A stretch of DNA of 64,000 nucleotides from DASRAU01 sp035638075 (GCA_035638075.1 DASRAU010000016.1:106805-170804); one strand, 5' to 3'. Numbered from the stretch's first letter, positions 52,249 through 61,990 are shown. Numbers and translations are program-made. The notes: a model not told the origin generated them from the sequence alone.

Positions 52249-54201
52249 GTGGAGGGGTTCAAGGACGAGTGCGTCGCGGCGATCCGCGAGCAGGTGACGA
52301 TTCTTTACGGCCCCGGGCCGGAGAAGATCGTCGTCGAGTGGCCCCCGCAGCCTGCCATGGGGGACCTGGCCTCCCCCGTTCCCTTCGAGCTGGCCCGCAG
52401 GCTCAAGCGCCCGCCGCGCGCCATCGCCCAGGAGATGTGCGATCGCTTCCCAAAACTCCCCTGGCTGAGGCGGGTGGAGATCGGCGGGGCGGGGTACCTG
52501 AACCTCTTCGTCGATCGGGACCTGGCGCTGCGCTCGCTGGCGCGCGACCTGCACACCGCCGCCGCGCCGCCCAGGGGCGAGCGCATCATCGTCGAGCACA
52601 CCAACATCAACCCGAACAAGGCGGCGCACATCGGCCACCTGCGCAATGCCGTGCTCGGCGACAGCCTGGCGCGCGTGCTGCGCTTCCTCGGGAACGACGT
52701 CGAAGTGCAGAACTACATCGACGACACCGGCGTGCAGGTCGCCGACGTGCTCATCGGCTTCCGCGAGCTCCTCGGCATGGGCCTGGAGCAGGCGCAGGCG
52801 ATCCGCGAGCCGATCGATCAATTCTGCTGGGATCTCTACGCCCGGGTCGGGGAATGGTACGAGGCCGACCCGAAGCGCCGGGCGCTGCAAGCCGACACAC
52901 TCAAGAGCCTGGAGCGGCGCGAGGGAGAGACGGGCCGTTTCGCCGCCTGGCTGACGCGCGCGATCGTCTCCCGTCACCTCGACACCATGGCGCGCCTCGG
53001 GGTGCACTACGACCTGCTCCCGTGGGAGGGAGACATCCTGGCGTACCGTTTCTGGGAGACCGCCTTCGAGCTCCTGAAGGACCGCAAGGCGATCGTCCAG
53101 GTGGCCTCGGGAGAACGGGCCGGCTGCTGGGTGATGGCGCTCGACGAGGAGCGCTTCCCCGATCTGAAGGAGGCGGAGAAGATCCTGGTCCGCAGCAACG
53201 GCACCGTCACCTACGTCGGCAAGGACATCGCCTACCAGATGTGGAAGTTCGGCCTCCTGCCGAGCGATTTCCGCTACGACGTCTTCCGGACCGAGCCGGA
53301 CGGGCGGCGCGTCTGGACCTCGACCAGCGGCCCCGGGGCGACGGAAACGCCCCGCTTCGGGCGGGCCCGGCGCGTGGTGAACGTCATCGACGTGCGGCAG
53401 TCGTACCTGCAGGCGATCGTCGCCGAAGGGCTCAAGTCGCTCGGCCACGCCGACGAGGCCTCCCGGTCCGTGCACTTCTCCTACGAGATGGTGGCGCTGA
53501 CGCCGAAGAGCGCCGAGCGCCTGGGGGTGCCCCTGTCCGAGGCGGACCGCTCCCGCCCGTACGTCGGCATGTCGGGGCGCAAGGGGCTCGGGGTCAAGGC
53601 GGACGATCTGATCGACGCGCTCACGGCCCAGGCGCAGAAGGAAGTGCAGGCGCGCCACGCCGAGCTGTCCGCGGACGAGGCCTCGGCCCTGGCGCGCGCC
53701 ATCGCCGTCGGGGCGCTGCGCTACTTCATGATCAAGTTCACCCGCAACAAGGTCCTGGCGTTCGACTTCGACGAGGCGCTGTCGTTCGAGGGGGAGACCG
53801 GGCCTTATCTCCAGTACGCGGCGGTGCGCGCCGCCGGGATCTTCGAGCGCATGCAGGCCGCGGGCGGCCCCGGCACGACCGACGCGGCGCGGATGGCCCT
53901 CGAGGGCGGCTTCGACGTGCCGGACGGCCCCGACGCGGAGGAGCACTGGGCGCTGGCGCACATGATCGCGCGCTTCCGCGAGGCGGTGTCGCAGGCCGGG
54001 GCGTCGCTCGAGCTGTCGGTCCTGGCGAAGTTCGCGTTCACCCTGGCGCAGCGCTTCAACACCTTCTACCACCGCTACCCCGTCATGAAGGAGGCGGACC
54101 CGCGCTGGCGCGCCTGCCGCGTCGCGCTGACCTGGCTCTTCGTGATGCAGATGCGGCGCGCCTGCGCGCTCATGGGGATCCCGATCCCGGACCGGATGTA
54201 A
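52249..54201 (+). CDS. argS: Arginyl-tRNA synthetase
   Basis: The 650-residue class I synthetase has the N-terminal Add1 domain, the HIGH motif in NPNKAAHIGHLRNAVLGDSL, a KMSK equivalent in GMSGRKGLGV, and the DALR anticodon-binding end (YLQYAAVRAAGIFERMQ through MGIPIPDRM). It charges tRNA-Arg. GTG at 52249 has GGAGG 4 nt upstream and gives a normal N-terminus; GTG at 52222 overlaps a possible -10 (GATAGA). It heads a tight operon running to 61960 with gaps or overlaps of 4 bp or less. Confidence 0.96.
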   Translation: MEGFKDECVAAIREQVTILYGPGPEKIVVEWPPQPAMGDLASPVPFELARRLKRPPRAIAQEMCDRFPKLPWLRRVEIGGAGYLNLFVDRDLALRSLARDLHTAAAPPRGERIIVEHTNINPNKAAHIGHLRNAVLGDSLARVLRFLGNDVEVQNYIDDTGVQVADVLIGFRELLGMGLEQAQAIREPIDQFCWDLYARVGEWYEADPKRRALQADTLKSLERREGETGRFAAWLTRAIVSRHLDTMARLGVHYDLLPWEGDILAYRFWETAFELLKDRKAIVQVASGERAGCWVMALDEERFPDLKEAEKILVRSNGTVTYVGKDIAYQMWKFGLLPSDFRYDVFRTEPDGRRVWTSTSGPGATETPRFGRARRVVNVIDVRQSYLQAIVAEGLKSLGHADEASRSVHFSYEMVALTPKSAERLGVPLSEADRSRPYVGMSGRKGLGVKADDLIDALTAQAQKEVQARHAELSADEASALARAIAVGALRYFMIKFTRNKVLAFDFDEALSFEGETGPYLQYAAVRAAGIFERMQAAGGPGTTDAARMALEGGFDVPDGPDAEEHWALAHMIARFREAVSQAGASLELSVLAKFAFTLAQRFNTFYHRYPVMKEADPRWRACRVALTWLFVMQMRRACALMGIPIPDRM

Positions 54202-54205
54202 CCCG

Positions 54206-56020
54206 ATGCCCTCCCGTTTTTCCTCCGCTCTCCACCGCGTGGCGCTCCTCGGGCTCCTGGCTTTCCCGGGCGTGGCCCGGGCCCAGGACATCCTGCCGTT
54301 CAGCGAAGTGAAGGCGGGGATGTCGGGGGTCGGGCGGACGGTCTTCTCCGGCACGCGCATCGACGAATTCAAGGTCGAAGTGCTCGGCACTCTCGAGAAC
54401 ATCGCCCCGCGGCGCAATCTCATCCTGACGCGGCTCTCGGGTGGCCCCCTGCAGGAGACCGGCGTGCTCGCCGGCATGAGCGGCAGCCCCGTGTACTTCA
54501 ACGGCCGGCTGGCGGGTGCGGTCGCCTACACCTGGGGCTTCGCGCGCGAGCCGATCGCCGGGGTGGTGCCGATCCAGGAGATGCTCGGCATCGAGACGCG
54601 CGAGCCGCCGCAGACGCGGGCCGCCGGCCGCCTGCCCGACGCGGCGGGAGCCTCGGGGCTGCGCTGGCTCGCCGATCCCACGGCGCTGCCGGCGCATTTC
54701 GCCTCGTACTTCGATCGCTTCGCCCCGGGCGCCGCGGCGGAGGGGCTCGCGCCGATCTCCGCCCCGCTGCTGCTGCGCGGCGTCCCTCCTGAGATCGTCG
54801 ATCTGCTGCGGCCGGGGCTGTTGCGCGCCGGGTTGCAGCCGGTGCAGGGAGGAACCTCCTCGAAAACCGCCCCCGGCGCTCCCACCGATCCGCTGGTGCC
54901 GGGAAGCGGCGTCGGCATCGCCCTCGTGACGGGGGACCTCGAGATCGCCGCGGTGTGCACCGTGACGCACCGCGACAGCGATCGGCTCTACGCCTGCGGC
55001 CATCCCCTGCTGAACCTCGGGCCGACCGAGCTGGCGATGACGACGGCGACGGTCAGCGGGCTGATGCCGTCGCTCGAGTCCTCCTTCAAGTTCGCGTCGA
55101 GCGGCGACCAGGTCGGCGTGTTCCGCCAGGACCGGTCGACCGGCGTGTTCGGCTACGTCGGCAGGAAGGCCCGCACCATCCCGGTGCGCCTGGAGCTGCA
55201 GCCGGATCGCGGCCGGCCGCGCCGCCTGGTCTTCGAGGTGGCGGACGACCCGTTCCTGGCCCCGTATCTGATCTTCGCCGCCATGAACGCGATCCTGAGC
55301 AGCGAGGAGAAGGACTACGGGACCGAGTCCTTCACCTACAAGGACGGATCGGCGCTGCATGTCGAGGGTGAGGAGGACATCGTCCTGCGCAATCTCTTCG
55401 CCGGGGACATGGCGCGCCTGTACGCCTCCGGCACGGTCGCCTTCCTGACCCAGATCCTCCTCGACAGCGAGTACCGCGCGGTGCGCATCAGCGGGCTCGA
55501 CCTCGTCCTCGGCACCTCGGACGAGCAGCGCACCGCCCGCCTCGAGCGCGCCTGGGTGAGCCGCGATCGCGTCCGCGCCGGCGAGTCGGTCGAGGTCTCC
55601 ATCGGCCTCAAGCCGTTCCGCGGCCCCGAGCTGACGCGCACGATCAAGATCACCGTGCCGCCCGAGGTTCCCCCGGGCCGCCTGCTGCTCCAGGTGGGAG
55701 ACGCGTCGGCGCTGGCGCGCACCGACCCGGAGGCGGCGGACGACTTCGTGCCGCGCGACCTGCACCAGCTCGTGTGGCTGATCAACCACCTGCGCCGCAA
55801 CGACCGCCTGTACGCCGTGCTGATCCGCGCGGACAACGGGCTGGTGTTCCAGGGCGAGCGCCTGCCGAACCTGCCGCCGTCGGTGGCGCAGGTGATGGCC
55901 CGGCCGGACACGCGCGGCAACGTCCTGCGCGTGCAGTACCGCGGCGTCGCCGAGGAATCGCTGTCGCTCCCCTATGCCATCGACGGCTACCGCCTCATCC
56001 CCATCGACGTGGAGGAATGA
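54206..56020 (+). CDS. SpoIVB-type S55 peptidase domain protein
   Basis: The 604-residue secreted protein (signal peptide ending GVARAQD) carries a peptidase S55 domain: VKAGMSGVGRTVFSGTRIDE at the start, the catalytic Ser in VLAGMSGSPVYFNGRLAGAV and the presumed His region in CTVTHRDSDRLYACGHPLLN. Further beta-rich sequence follows to IPIDVEE. S55 peptidases cleave secreted regulators in sporulating Firmicutes; in Gram-negative bacteria the substrate is unknown. No sporulation gene is nearby. It lies 4 nt after argS and 1 nt before the propeller gene. Confidence 0.85.
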   Translation: MPSRFSSALHRVALLGLLAFPGVARAQDILPFSEVKAGMSGVGRTVFSGTRIDEFKVEVLGTLENIAPRRNLILTRLSGGPLQETGVLAGMSGSPVYFNGRLAGAVAYTWGFAREPIAGVVPIQEMLGIETREPPQTRAAGRLPDAAGASGLRWLADPTALPAHFASYFDRFAPGAAAEGLAPISAPLLLRGVPPEIVDLLRPGLLRAGLQPVQGGTSSKTAPGAPTDPLVPGSGVGIALVTGDLEIAAVCTVTHRDSDRLYACGHPLLNLGPTELAMTTATVSGLMPSLESSFKFASSGDQVGVFRQDRSTGVFGYVGRKARTIPVRLELQPDRGRPRRLVFEVADDPFLAPYLIFAAMNAILSSEEKDYGTESFTYKDGSALHVEGEEDIVLRNLFAGDMARLYASGTVAFLTQILLDSEYRAVRISGLDLVLGTSDEQRTARLERAWVSRDRVRAGESVEVSIGLKPFRGPELTRTIKITVPPEVPPGRLLLQVGDASALARTDPEAADDFVPRDLHQLVWLINHLRRNDRLYAVLIRADNGLVFQGERLPNLPPSVAQVMARPDTRGNVLRVQYRGVAEESLSLPYAIDGYRLIPIDVEE

Positions 56021-56021
56021 C

Positions 56022-58283
56022 GTGACCCGGATGCCGTGCCTGCGCCGCGCCGCGGCGGCCCTGCTCGTCCTCGCGACCTCGGCCGGACTCCCGGCCCTGG
56101 CGGTGTCCCCCATCCTCTGGACCGTCGAGACGCTCGACGAGTTCGAGCAGGGCAAGCCGGACGGGATCGCCGTCGGCGCCCCCGGCGAGCTGACCTTGAG
56201 CCCGGCGCTCATCGGCCTCAACGTGCCGGCCCTCGAGCAGTCGAGCGAGCCCTTCCTGTGGTCGGTGGCCGTGGACTCGAAAGGCACCGTCTACGCCGGC
56301 GGCGGACGGAACGGCACCGTCTACCGCATCCCGAAGGGAGGAACCGGGTCCGCCTGGTACGAGACCGGCGAGCTGGCGGTGCGCGCGCTCGCTGTCGACC
56401 GTGGGGACACCGTCTACGCCGCCACGCTCCCCGAAGGGCGCATCGTCCGCATCACCGGCGAAGGCAAGGGAGAGACCTGGTACCAGCCCGAGGATCGCTA
56501 CATCTGGGACCTGGCCCTCGGACCCAAGGGGGAGTTGTACGCCGCGACCGGCGAGCGCGGCATCATCTACAAGGTGACCGGCTCGGGGAAGGCGGAGGTC
56601 TTCTTCGACAGCCCCGAGTTCCACATCGTGTCGCTGGCGGTGGACGCGCAGGGCAACGTCCTCGCCGGCTCGGACGGCAAGGGGCTGCTGTACCGCATCA
56701 CGCCGCAGGGGAAGGCGTCGGTGCTGTACGACTCGCCGCTTCGCGAGATCGCCGCCGTGGCGGTGGACCCGAAGGGCTCCATCTACGCGGCGGCGCTCGG
56801 CTCCGAGGGCGAGACTCCCCCGCTGCCGCTGCTCATTCCACAGACAACGCCTCAAGTGCGGGAGCAGGTGCCGGCCGGGCTGCCGGGCCAGCCCCCCGTG
56901 CCCGTGCCGGGAATTTCCGAGGAGCCCACCGCGCGGGTCACCGTGACGACCGTCAGCGCCAGCCTGTCCCCGGGCGGACCGCCGGCGCGCAGCGAAGTGT
57001 ACCGCGTCGATCCGGACGGGACGGTCGTGACCCTCTGGTCGTCGCCGAACGAGGTGGCGTACGCGCTCGCCATCGACGCCGCCGGGCGGCCGGTGATCGG
57101 CACCGGCGAGCCGGGCCGGCTGCGCGTCCTGACCGGACCGCAGCAGTCGACGCAGATCGCCCGGCTCCCCTCGTCGCAGGTCACCGCCATCGCCGTCGCG
57201 GGACGCGAGCTCGTGGTCGCGGCGAGCAACATCGGCCGGCTGTACCGCCTCGACCCGTCGCAGGCCGACAGCGGCGCCTACCTGTCGGCCCCGCAGGACG
57301 CCGTCACCGTGGCGCGCTGGGGCCGCATCGGCTGGCGCGCCACCACGCCGGCATCCTCGAAGGTGGAGATCAGCACGCGCACCGGCAACAGCGCCGCCCC
57401 CGACGACACCTGGAGCGACTGGAGCACCCCGTACGCGTCGGCGGACGGCAGCGCCATCGCGAGCCCGGCCGGGCGCTATCTGCAGTGGCGCGCGCGGCTC
57501 GAGCGCAAGGCGGGATCCGACGGGCCCACGCTCTCGTCGGTGTCGGTGACCTACGTGCAGTCGAACCTGCCGCCGGTGATGCGCCACCTGGAGCTCCTGC
57601 GTCCCGGCGTGGTGCGGGAACGATCCGGGAGCGGCATTCCCGAGGCCGACCCCGACTCCCTGGCGTACACGGGCTTCCGCACCGCTCCGTCGCCGGGCCG
57701 CTCCGAAGGAGGCGCGGACGGGAAAAAGATCTACCAGCGCGGCATGCGGGCGCTCGAGTGGGAGTCGGACGATCCGAACGGCGACACGCTCGCCTATGAC
57801 CTGTGGTTCCGGGGCGACGGGGAATCGGCCTGGAAGCCGCTCGTCCGCGGGCTGCGCGAGACCTCGTTCGCGTTCGAGTCGATGTCGCTGCCGGACGGCC
57901 TGTACCGCATCCGCGTGGACGCGACCGACAGTCCCTCGAACCCGGGCGACCAGGCGCGCACCGCCAGCCTGACCACCGAGGCGTTCCTGGTGGACAACAC
58001 CCCGCCCCTGGTCCAGGTCTCGGTGCGCAAGGGATCGAAGGGGACGGCGACCCTCGAGGTCAATGCGAACGACACGTTCGGGCCCGTCGCCCGCGCCGAC
58101 GTCTCCGTGGACGCGGCCCGCTTCACGCCGCTCGCCGCAGCCGACGGGGCCAGCGACTCGCGCGCCGAGACCTACACCCAGGCGCTCGAGGGCCTGCGTC
58201 CCGGCGAGCACACGGTCATCGTCCGCGTCATCGATCTCCTCGGGAACGTCGGCTCCGGCAAGACGACCTTCACGAGCGAATGA
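56022..58283 (+). CDS. Secreted beta-propeller protein with Ig-like C-terminal domain
   Basis: The 753-residue exported protein (signal region LRRAAAALLVLATSAGLPAL) has repeated blades of the NHL/SMP-30 kind: SVAVDSKGTVYAGGGRNGTV, LAVDRGDTVYAATLPEGRIV, LALGPKGELYAATGERGIIY and LAVDAQGNVLAGSDGKGLLY. The C-terminal third contains a PPVMRHLELLRPG linker and Ig/Fn3-like strands (LVDNTPPLVQVSVRKGSKGT). GTG at 56022 has GGAGG 6-7 nt upstream; ATG at 56031 is possible. It overlaps the next gene by ATGA. No enzyme signature; binding or sensing is inferred. Confidence 0.8.
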   Translation: MTRMPCLRRAAAALLVLATSAGLPALAVSPILWTVETLDEFEQGKPDGIAVGAPGELTLSPALIGLNVPALEQSSEPFLWSVAVDSKGTVYAGGGRNGTVYRIPKGGTGSAWYETGELAVRALAVDRGDTVYAATLPEGRIVRITGEGKGETWYQPEDRYIWDLALGPKGELYAATGERGIIYKVTGSGKAEVFFDSPEFHIVSLAVDAQGNVLAGSDGKGLLYRITPQGKASVLYDSPLREIAAVAVDPKGSIYAAALGSEGETPPLPLLIPQTTPQVREQVPAGLPGQPPVPVPGISEEPTARVTVTTVSASLSPGGPPARSEVYRVDPDGTVVTLWSSPNEVAYALAIDAAGRPVIGTGEPGRLRVLTGPQQSTQIARLPSSQVTAIAVAGRELVVAASNIGRLYRLDPSQADSGAYLSAPQDAVTVARWGRIGWRATTPASSKVEISTRTGNSAAPDDTWSDWSTPYASADGSAIASPAGRYLQWRARLERKAGSDGPTLSSVSVTYVQSNLPPVMRHLELLRPGVVRERSGSGIPEADPDSLAYTGFRTAPSPGRSEGGADGKKIYQRGMRALEWESDDPNGDTLAYDLWFRGDGESAWKPLVRGLRETSFAFESMSLPDGLYRIRVDATDSPSNPGDQARTASLTTEAFLVDNTPPLVQVSVRKGSKGTATLEVNANDTFGPVARADVSVDAARFTPLAAADGASDSRAETYTQALEGLRPGEHTVIVRVIDLLGNVGSGKTTFTSE

Positions 58284-60031
58284 CCGATCCGGCCTCGCCC
58301 CCCGCGTCCGTCGCGCGCGCCGCGCGCTCGGGGCGTCCGATGCGCCGCCTTTTCGCCGTCGCGCTCGTCGCCTTTGCGGCGCTCCTGGTCGGTGCGTGCC
58401 GCGCCGCGGCTCCCGCCGCCCCGGCGCGCTTCGTCTTCTCGATGCAGACCGAGCCGACGACCTTGAACTTCGTCACCGCGACCGACGCCGCCTCGATGCT
58501 GGTCGAGCGCCTGCTGAGCGACTTCCTCGTCGATCACGATTCGCACCTGGCGACCGTGCCCCGCCTGGCCGAATCGTGGGACTGGTCCGCGGATCACCGC
58601 ACCCTCACCTTCCACCTGCGCGCCGGGGTCCGCTTCCACGACGGCCGGCCGCTGACGAGCGAGGACGTCCTGTTCACCTACGAGCGGGTGATCGATCCGA
58701 AGAGCAAGGCGGTGGGACGGCTCGACGGCTTCCTGCCGGTCGAGAGCGTCACCACGCCCGACGCGCGGACCGTGGTCGTCCGGTACCGCGAGCCGTTCGC
58801 GCCGGCGCTCCGGACCTGGGAGATCCCCGTCCTGCCGGCGCACCGCTACCGCGGCGTCGATTTCGAGACGGCTCCCGAGAACCGCGCCCCGATCGGGGCC
58901 GGTCCGTTCCGCTTCGCGGCGTGGGACGCCGGCAACCGCATCGTCCTGCGCCGCAACGACGACTACTGGGGCGAGCGTCCGGAGATCGACGAGTTTGTCT
59001 TCCGCTTCCAGCCGTCTCTCGACACGTCGCTCCTGGCCCTGCTCGCCGGCGACACGGACTACACGAAGATCACCGCCAACGCCTGGGGCACGCGCCGGCA
59101 GGATCCGGCCTTCGTCTCCCGCTACAAGGTGCTGACCTTCACCCCGCTCTTCTTCTATTACATCGCCTGGCGCGGCGACGGCTCCAACCCCTATTTCGCC
59201 GACCCGCTGGTCCGCCGGGCGCTCGGCGCGGCGCTCGACCGCGAGGGCTACATCCGCTCGGTCCTGCGGGGCCTCGGGTCGCCGGTTCGAAACCCGCTCT
59301 CGCTCCTCCTGCCCGAGGCGCCCCCGGCTCCCGCGACATCCAGCCCCGCCGCGGCGGCCAATGCGCCCGCCGGTTCCATCGCGCCCACCGGTTCCGTCGC
59401 GGCGGCCGGCCCGGCCGGCGCGCCGGGAGCGGCGGCACCCCCGTTCGATCCGGACCGGGCGGCGCGGCTGCTCGACGAGGCCGGCTGGCGCCTCGATCGA
59501 CGCACGGGACTGCGCTCCCGCGGCGGGCGCCCGTTCCGCTTCACCCTGCTGGTGTTCGCCGGGGGCGAGGACCACGTGCAATTCGCGCAGGTGGCGCAGG
59601 ACGCGCTGCGGCGGATCGGCGTCGAGATGCGGGTGGAAAAACTCGACTGGCCCGCCCTCTGGTCGCGCCTGAAGAGCGGACAGTTCGAAGCGGCCCTTTC
59701 GGGCTTCAGTCCCTCCCCCGATCCCGACTCGCTGTACGGGATGCTGCACTCGTCGCAGATCGGCGGACAGAATTACGCCGCGTACCGCGACCCGGAGGTC
59801 GACCGCTGGCTCGACGAAGGTCGTCGCGAGCTGGAACCCGCGCGCCGCGACGCGGTCTACCGCCGCATCGCGGCGCGGCTGGACGAGGCGCAGCCGTACA
59901 CGACGCTGTTCTCCCCTTCGGTCGTCGGCGCCCTCAACAACCGCTTCGAGGGAGCCGAGCCTTCACCGCAGGGCATCCTCGGACACGTTCCCGGCGCCCT
60001 CGCGATCCGACCCGCTTCCGGGGGACGCTGA
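58280..60031 (+). CDS. Oligopeptide/nickel-type ABC substrate-binding lipoprotein
   Basis: The 583-residue SBP_bac_5 family protein has a lipobox (LLVGAC), the family opening FSMQTEPTTLNFVTATDAAS, LTFHLRAGVRFHDGRPLTSE with DVLFTYERV, and DPLVRRALGAALDREGYIRS. An Ala/Pro-rich insert of about 45 residues (near 350-395) interrupts the second lobe and is not usual. It delivers peptides or similar solutes to the permeases encoded next. The ATG overlaps the preceding stop by 4 bp. Confidence 0.92.
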   Translation: MTDPASPPASVARAARSGRPMRRLFAVALVAFAALLVGACRAAAPAAPARFVFSMQTEPTTLNFVTATDAASMLVERLLSDFLVDHDSHLATVPRLAESWDWSADHRTLTFHLRAGVRFHDGRPLTSEDVLFTYERVIDPKSKAVGRLDGFLPVESVTTPDARTVVVRYREPFAPALRTWEIPVLPAHRYRGVDFETAPENRAPIGAGPFRFAAWDAGNRIVLRRNDDYWGERPEIDEFVFRFQPSLDTSLLALLAGDTDYTKITANAWGTRRQDPAFVSRYKVLTFTPLFFYYIAWRGDGSNPYFADPLVRRALGAALDREGYIRSVLRGLGSPVRNPLSLLLPEAPPAPATSSPAAAANAPAGSIAPTGSVAAAGPAGAPGAAAPPFDPDRAARLLDEAGWRLDRRTGLRSRGGRPFRFTLLVFAGGEDHVQFAQVAQDALRRIGVEMRVEKLDWPALWSRLKSGQFEAALSGFSPSPDPDSLYGMLHSSQIGGQNYAAYRDPEVDRWLDEGRRELEPARRDAVYRRIAARLDEAQPYTTLFSPSVVGALNNRFEGAEPSPQGILGHVPGALAIRPASGGR

Positions 60032-60035
60032 CCGC

Positions 60036-61085
60036 ATGGCGGGCTACGCGGCCCGGCGCCTGCTCCTCGCCCTTCCCACCCTCCTCGGCGTCAGTCTTCT
60101 CTCCTTCCTGATTCTCAGCGTGCTCCCGGGGGATCCGATCGCCGCGCGACTGGAAGGGGGCGCGCCCCTCTCCGCGGAAGCGGAGGCGCGCCTGCGTGCC
60201 GAGCTGAGGCTCGATCGTCCCGTGATCGCGCGCTACGCCGACTGGCTGGCTGGGGCGGCGCGGGGCGATCTCGGCCGATCCCTGCGCGACGGCCGGCCCG
60301 TCGCCGGCATCGTCGGCGACGCCCTGCCCTGGACGATCCTGCTCAACGCCGCCGCGGTGGCCGCCCTGTACTCCGTCGCGCTGCCGCTCGGGCTGGCGCA
60401 GGCGCGGCGCCCCCGCTCGCCCGCCGCCCGCCTCGCCGGCGCGGGCCTCGTGGCCGTCTCGGTGATCCCTCCCTTCGTGGCGGCGCTGGTCCTGCAGGGC
60501 CTCGTCTCGGTGCGGCTCGGCTGGCTCCCGCTGGAGGGAACGGGACGCGACGCGCTCCCCCCCGGGGGCGGCGCGGCCACCCTGCTGCTCCCCGCCTCGC
60601 TGCTGTCGGTTTTGGCCCACCTCGTGCTGCCGGCGCTCTGCCTGGCCCTGGCCGGTTGGGGCTTCGCGGCCCGCTACGCCCGGGACGCCTTCGCGCAGGC
60701 GCTTCCCGGCGCCGAGGTCGCCGCCGCCCGCGCGCGCGGCCTGCGCGGAACGGCTCTCCTGCGCCATTTCGCGCCCGCCCTGGCGCTGCCGCTCGTGTGG
60801 CTTCTCGGCGGATTGATCCCGTCGCTCCTGGCCGGCAGCGTCGTGGTCGAGGAGGCATTCTCCTGGCCGGGAGTCGGACGCGTGATGGTGCAGGCGGTTC
60901 TCGGTCGGGACACCCCGGTCGCGATGGCGCTGCTCCTGCTCTCGGGCACCGCCGTCCTGGCCGCGCAGCTCCTCGTCGACCTGATCTATCCGGCGCTCGA
61001 TCCGCGCCTCCGCGAACGCCTGCCCGACCGGACGCGCGCGGCCGGCGCGACGGACCGGATGCGCCCGGCCGGAGGACCCGCCTGA
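60036..61085 (+). CDS. DppB-like ABC transporter permease
   Basis: The 349-residue membrane protein starts like the family (YAARRLLLALPTLLGVSLLS, SFLILSVLPGDPIAARLEGG) and has the EAA loop ARARGLRGTALLRHFAPALA. The end IEEAFSWPGVG-type segment is present as VVVEEAFSWPGVGRVMVQAV followed by a final helix. It starts 4 nt after the binding-protein stop and ends in a CTGA overlap with the second permease. Confidence 0.93.
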   Translation: MAGYAARRLLLALPTLLGVSLLSFLILSVLPGDPIAARLEGGAPLSAEAEARLRAELRLDRPVIARYADWLAGAARGDLGRSLRDGRPVAGIVGDALPWTILLNAAAVAALYSVALPLGLAQARRPRSPAARLAGAGLVAVSVIPPFVAALVLQGLVSVRLGWLPLEGTGRDALPPGGGAATLLLPASLLSVLAHLVLPALCLALAGWGFAARYARDAFAQALPGAEVAAARARGLRGTALLRHFAPALALPLVWLLGGLIPSLLAGSVVVEEAFSWPGVGRVMVQAVLGRDTPVAMALLLLSGTAVLAAQLLVDLIYPALDPRLRERLPDRTRAAGATDRMRPAGGPA

Positions 61086-61960
61086 GTCCGTCAGGAGGTC
61101 CCTCGCGCACCCCCGTCCGGGCGCTCCGGCGGCTGGCGTGTCTCGGAATCCTGGCCCTGCTCGCGCCGTGCCTCGCCTCCGAGGAGCCGCTCCTCGACCT
61201 GCCCCTCGGGTCGGCGCGGCTGACGATACCGGCCCCGGTGCCGCACTCGGAGCGCCGCGTCCATCTCGACGAGAGCCTGAGCGCGCCCTCCCCCGTTCAC
61301 CTGTGCGGCACCGACGTCCTCGGGCGGGATGTCCTTGCGCGCCTGCTGCACGGAACGCGGGCCTCGGTCGCGATCGGCTTCGGCGCGACGCTCCTGGCCC
61401 TGCTGCTGGGCCTCCTCCTCGGCGGGGCGGCGGCGCTGTGGCCGGGCGCCGCGGATCTCGTCCTGGGACGCGTGATCGAAATCCTCGGGTGCTTTCCTCC
61501 CCTCCTGCTCGCCCTGACGCTCGTCGCCGCCGCAGGCCAGCGTGGCCTCCTCCCGATCCTGCTCGCCATCGCCGCCGGACGCACCGCCTCCGCGGCGCGT
61601 TTCGTGCGCGCCGAGACCATGCGCCTGCAGGCGGCCCCGTTCTGGCTCGCAGCGCGCGCCGGCGGCGCCGCACCCTGGCAGGCGGCGCGCCGCCATCTCC
61701 TGCCGCTCCTGGCCACCCCGCTTCTCGTGCAGGCCGCCTTCGGCGTCTCCCAGGCCATCCTCATCGAGTCGGGGCTCGGCTTCCTCGGGCTCGGAGTCGA
61801 GCCCCCGGTTCCCTCGTGGGGGCAGATGATCGGGGAGGGGCGGGGGGTGGCGGCGGGGGCGTGGTGGACCGTCGCTTTCCCCGCCGCCGCTCTCGCCCTC
61901 ACCCTCTTTCTCCTCCTCCAACGTGAACCCGAGAATGTGGTGAACGAGTCCGGATGCTGA
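61082..61960 (+). CDS. DppC-like ABC transporter permease, CTG start, C-terminus replaced
   Basis: The 292-residue protein has the DppC pattern: CGTDVLGRDVLARLLHGTRA, SVAIGFGATLLALLLGLLLG, the EAA loop ARAGGAAPWQAARRHLLPLL, and IESGLGFLGLGVEPPVPSWG. CTG at 61082 overlaps the previous stop as CTGA and has GGAGG 6 nt upstream; no ATG, GTG or TTG exists in frame before the first helix. Similarity stops at LTLFLLLQ (about 61920). The usual GDxLRDxLDPR tail is missing and the end REPENVVNESGC belongs to a transposase-like repeat, so the gene is probably truncated by an insertion. Confidence 0.8.
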   Translation: MSPSGGPSRTPVRALRRLACLGILALLAPCLASEEPLLDLPLGSARLTIPAPVPHSERRVHLDESLSAPSPVHLCGTDVLGRDVLARLLHGTRASVAIGFGATLLALLLGLLLGGAAALWPGAADLVLGRVIEILGCFPPLLLALTLVAAAGQRGLLPILLAIAAGRTASAARFVRAETMRLQAAPFWLAARAGGAAPWQAARRHLLPLLATPLLVQAAFGVSQAILIESGLGFLGLGVEPPVPSWGQMIGEGRGVAAGAWWTVAFPAAALALTLFLLLQREPENVVNESGC

Positions 61961-61990
61961 GGGCGCGAAGCGTTCGTCGGCGAACGCCGC
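61918..61990 (+). repeat. Divergent copy of transposase 3' segment (partner at 62600-62673)
   Basis: Bases 61918-61942 match 62600-62624 at 21 of 25 positions. A second match, around GTTCGtCGGCGAACGC, lies 54 nt further on in the first copy and 55 nt in the second. Translations share QRxxExV and SVRRRT. The segment therefore looks like the tail of another copy of the same insertion element, placed directly at the broken end of the DppC gene. Confidence 0.5.
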
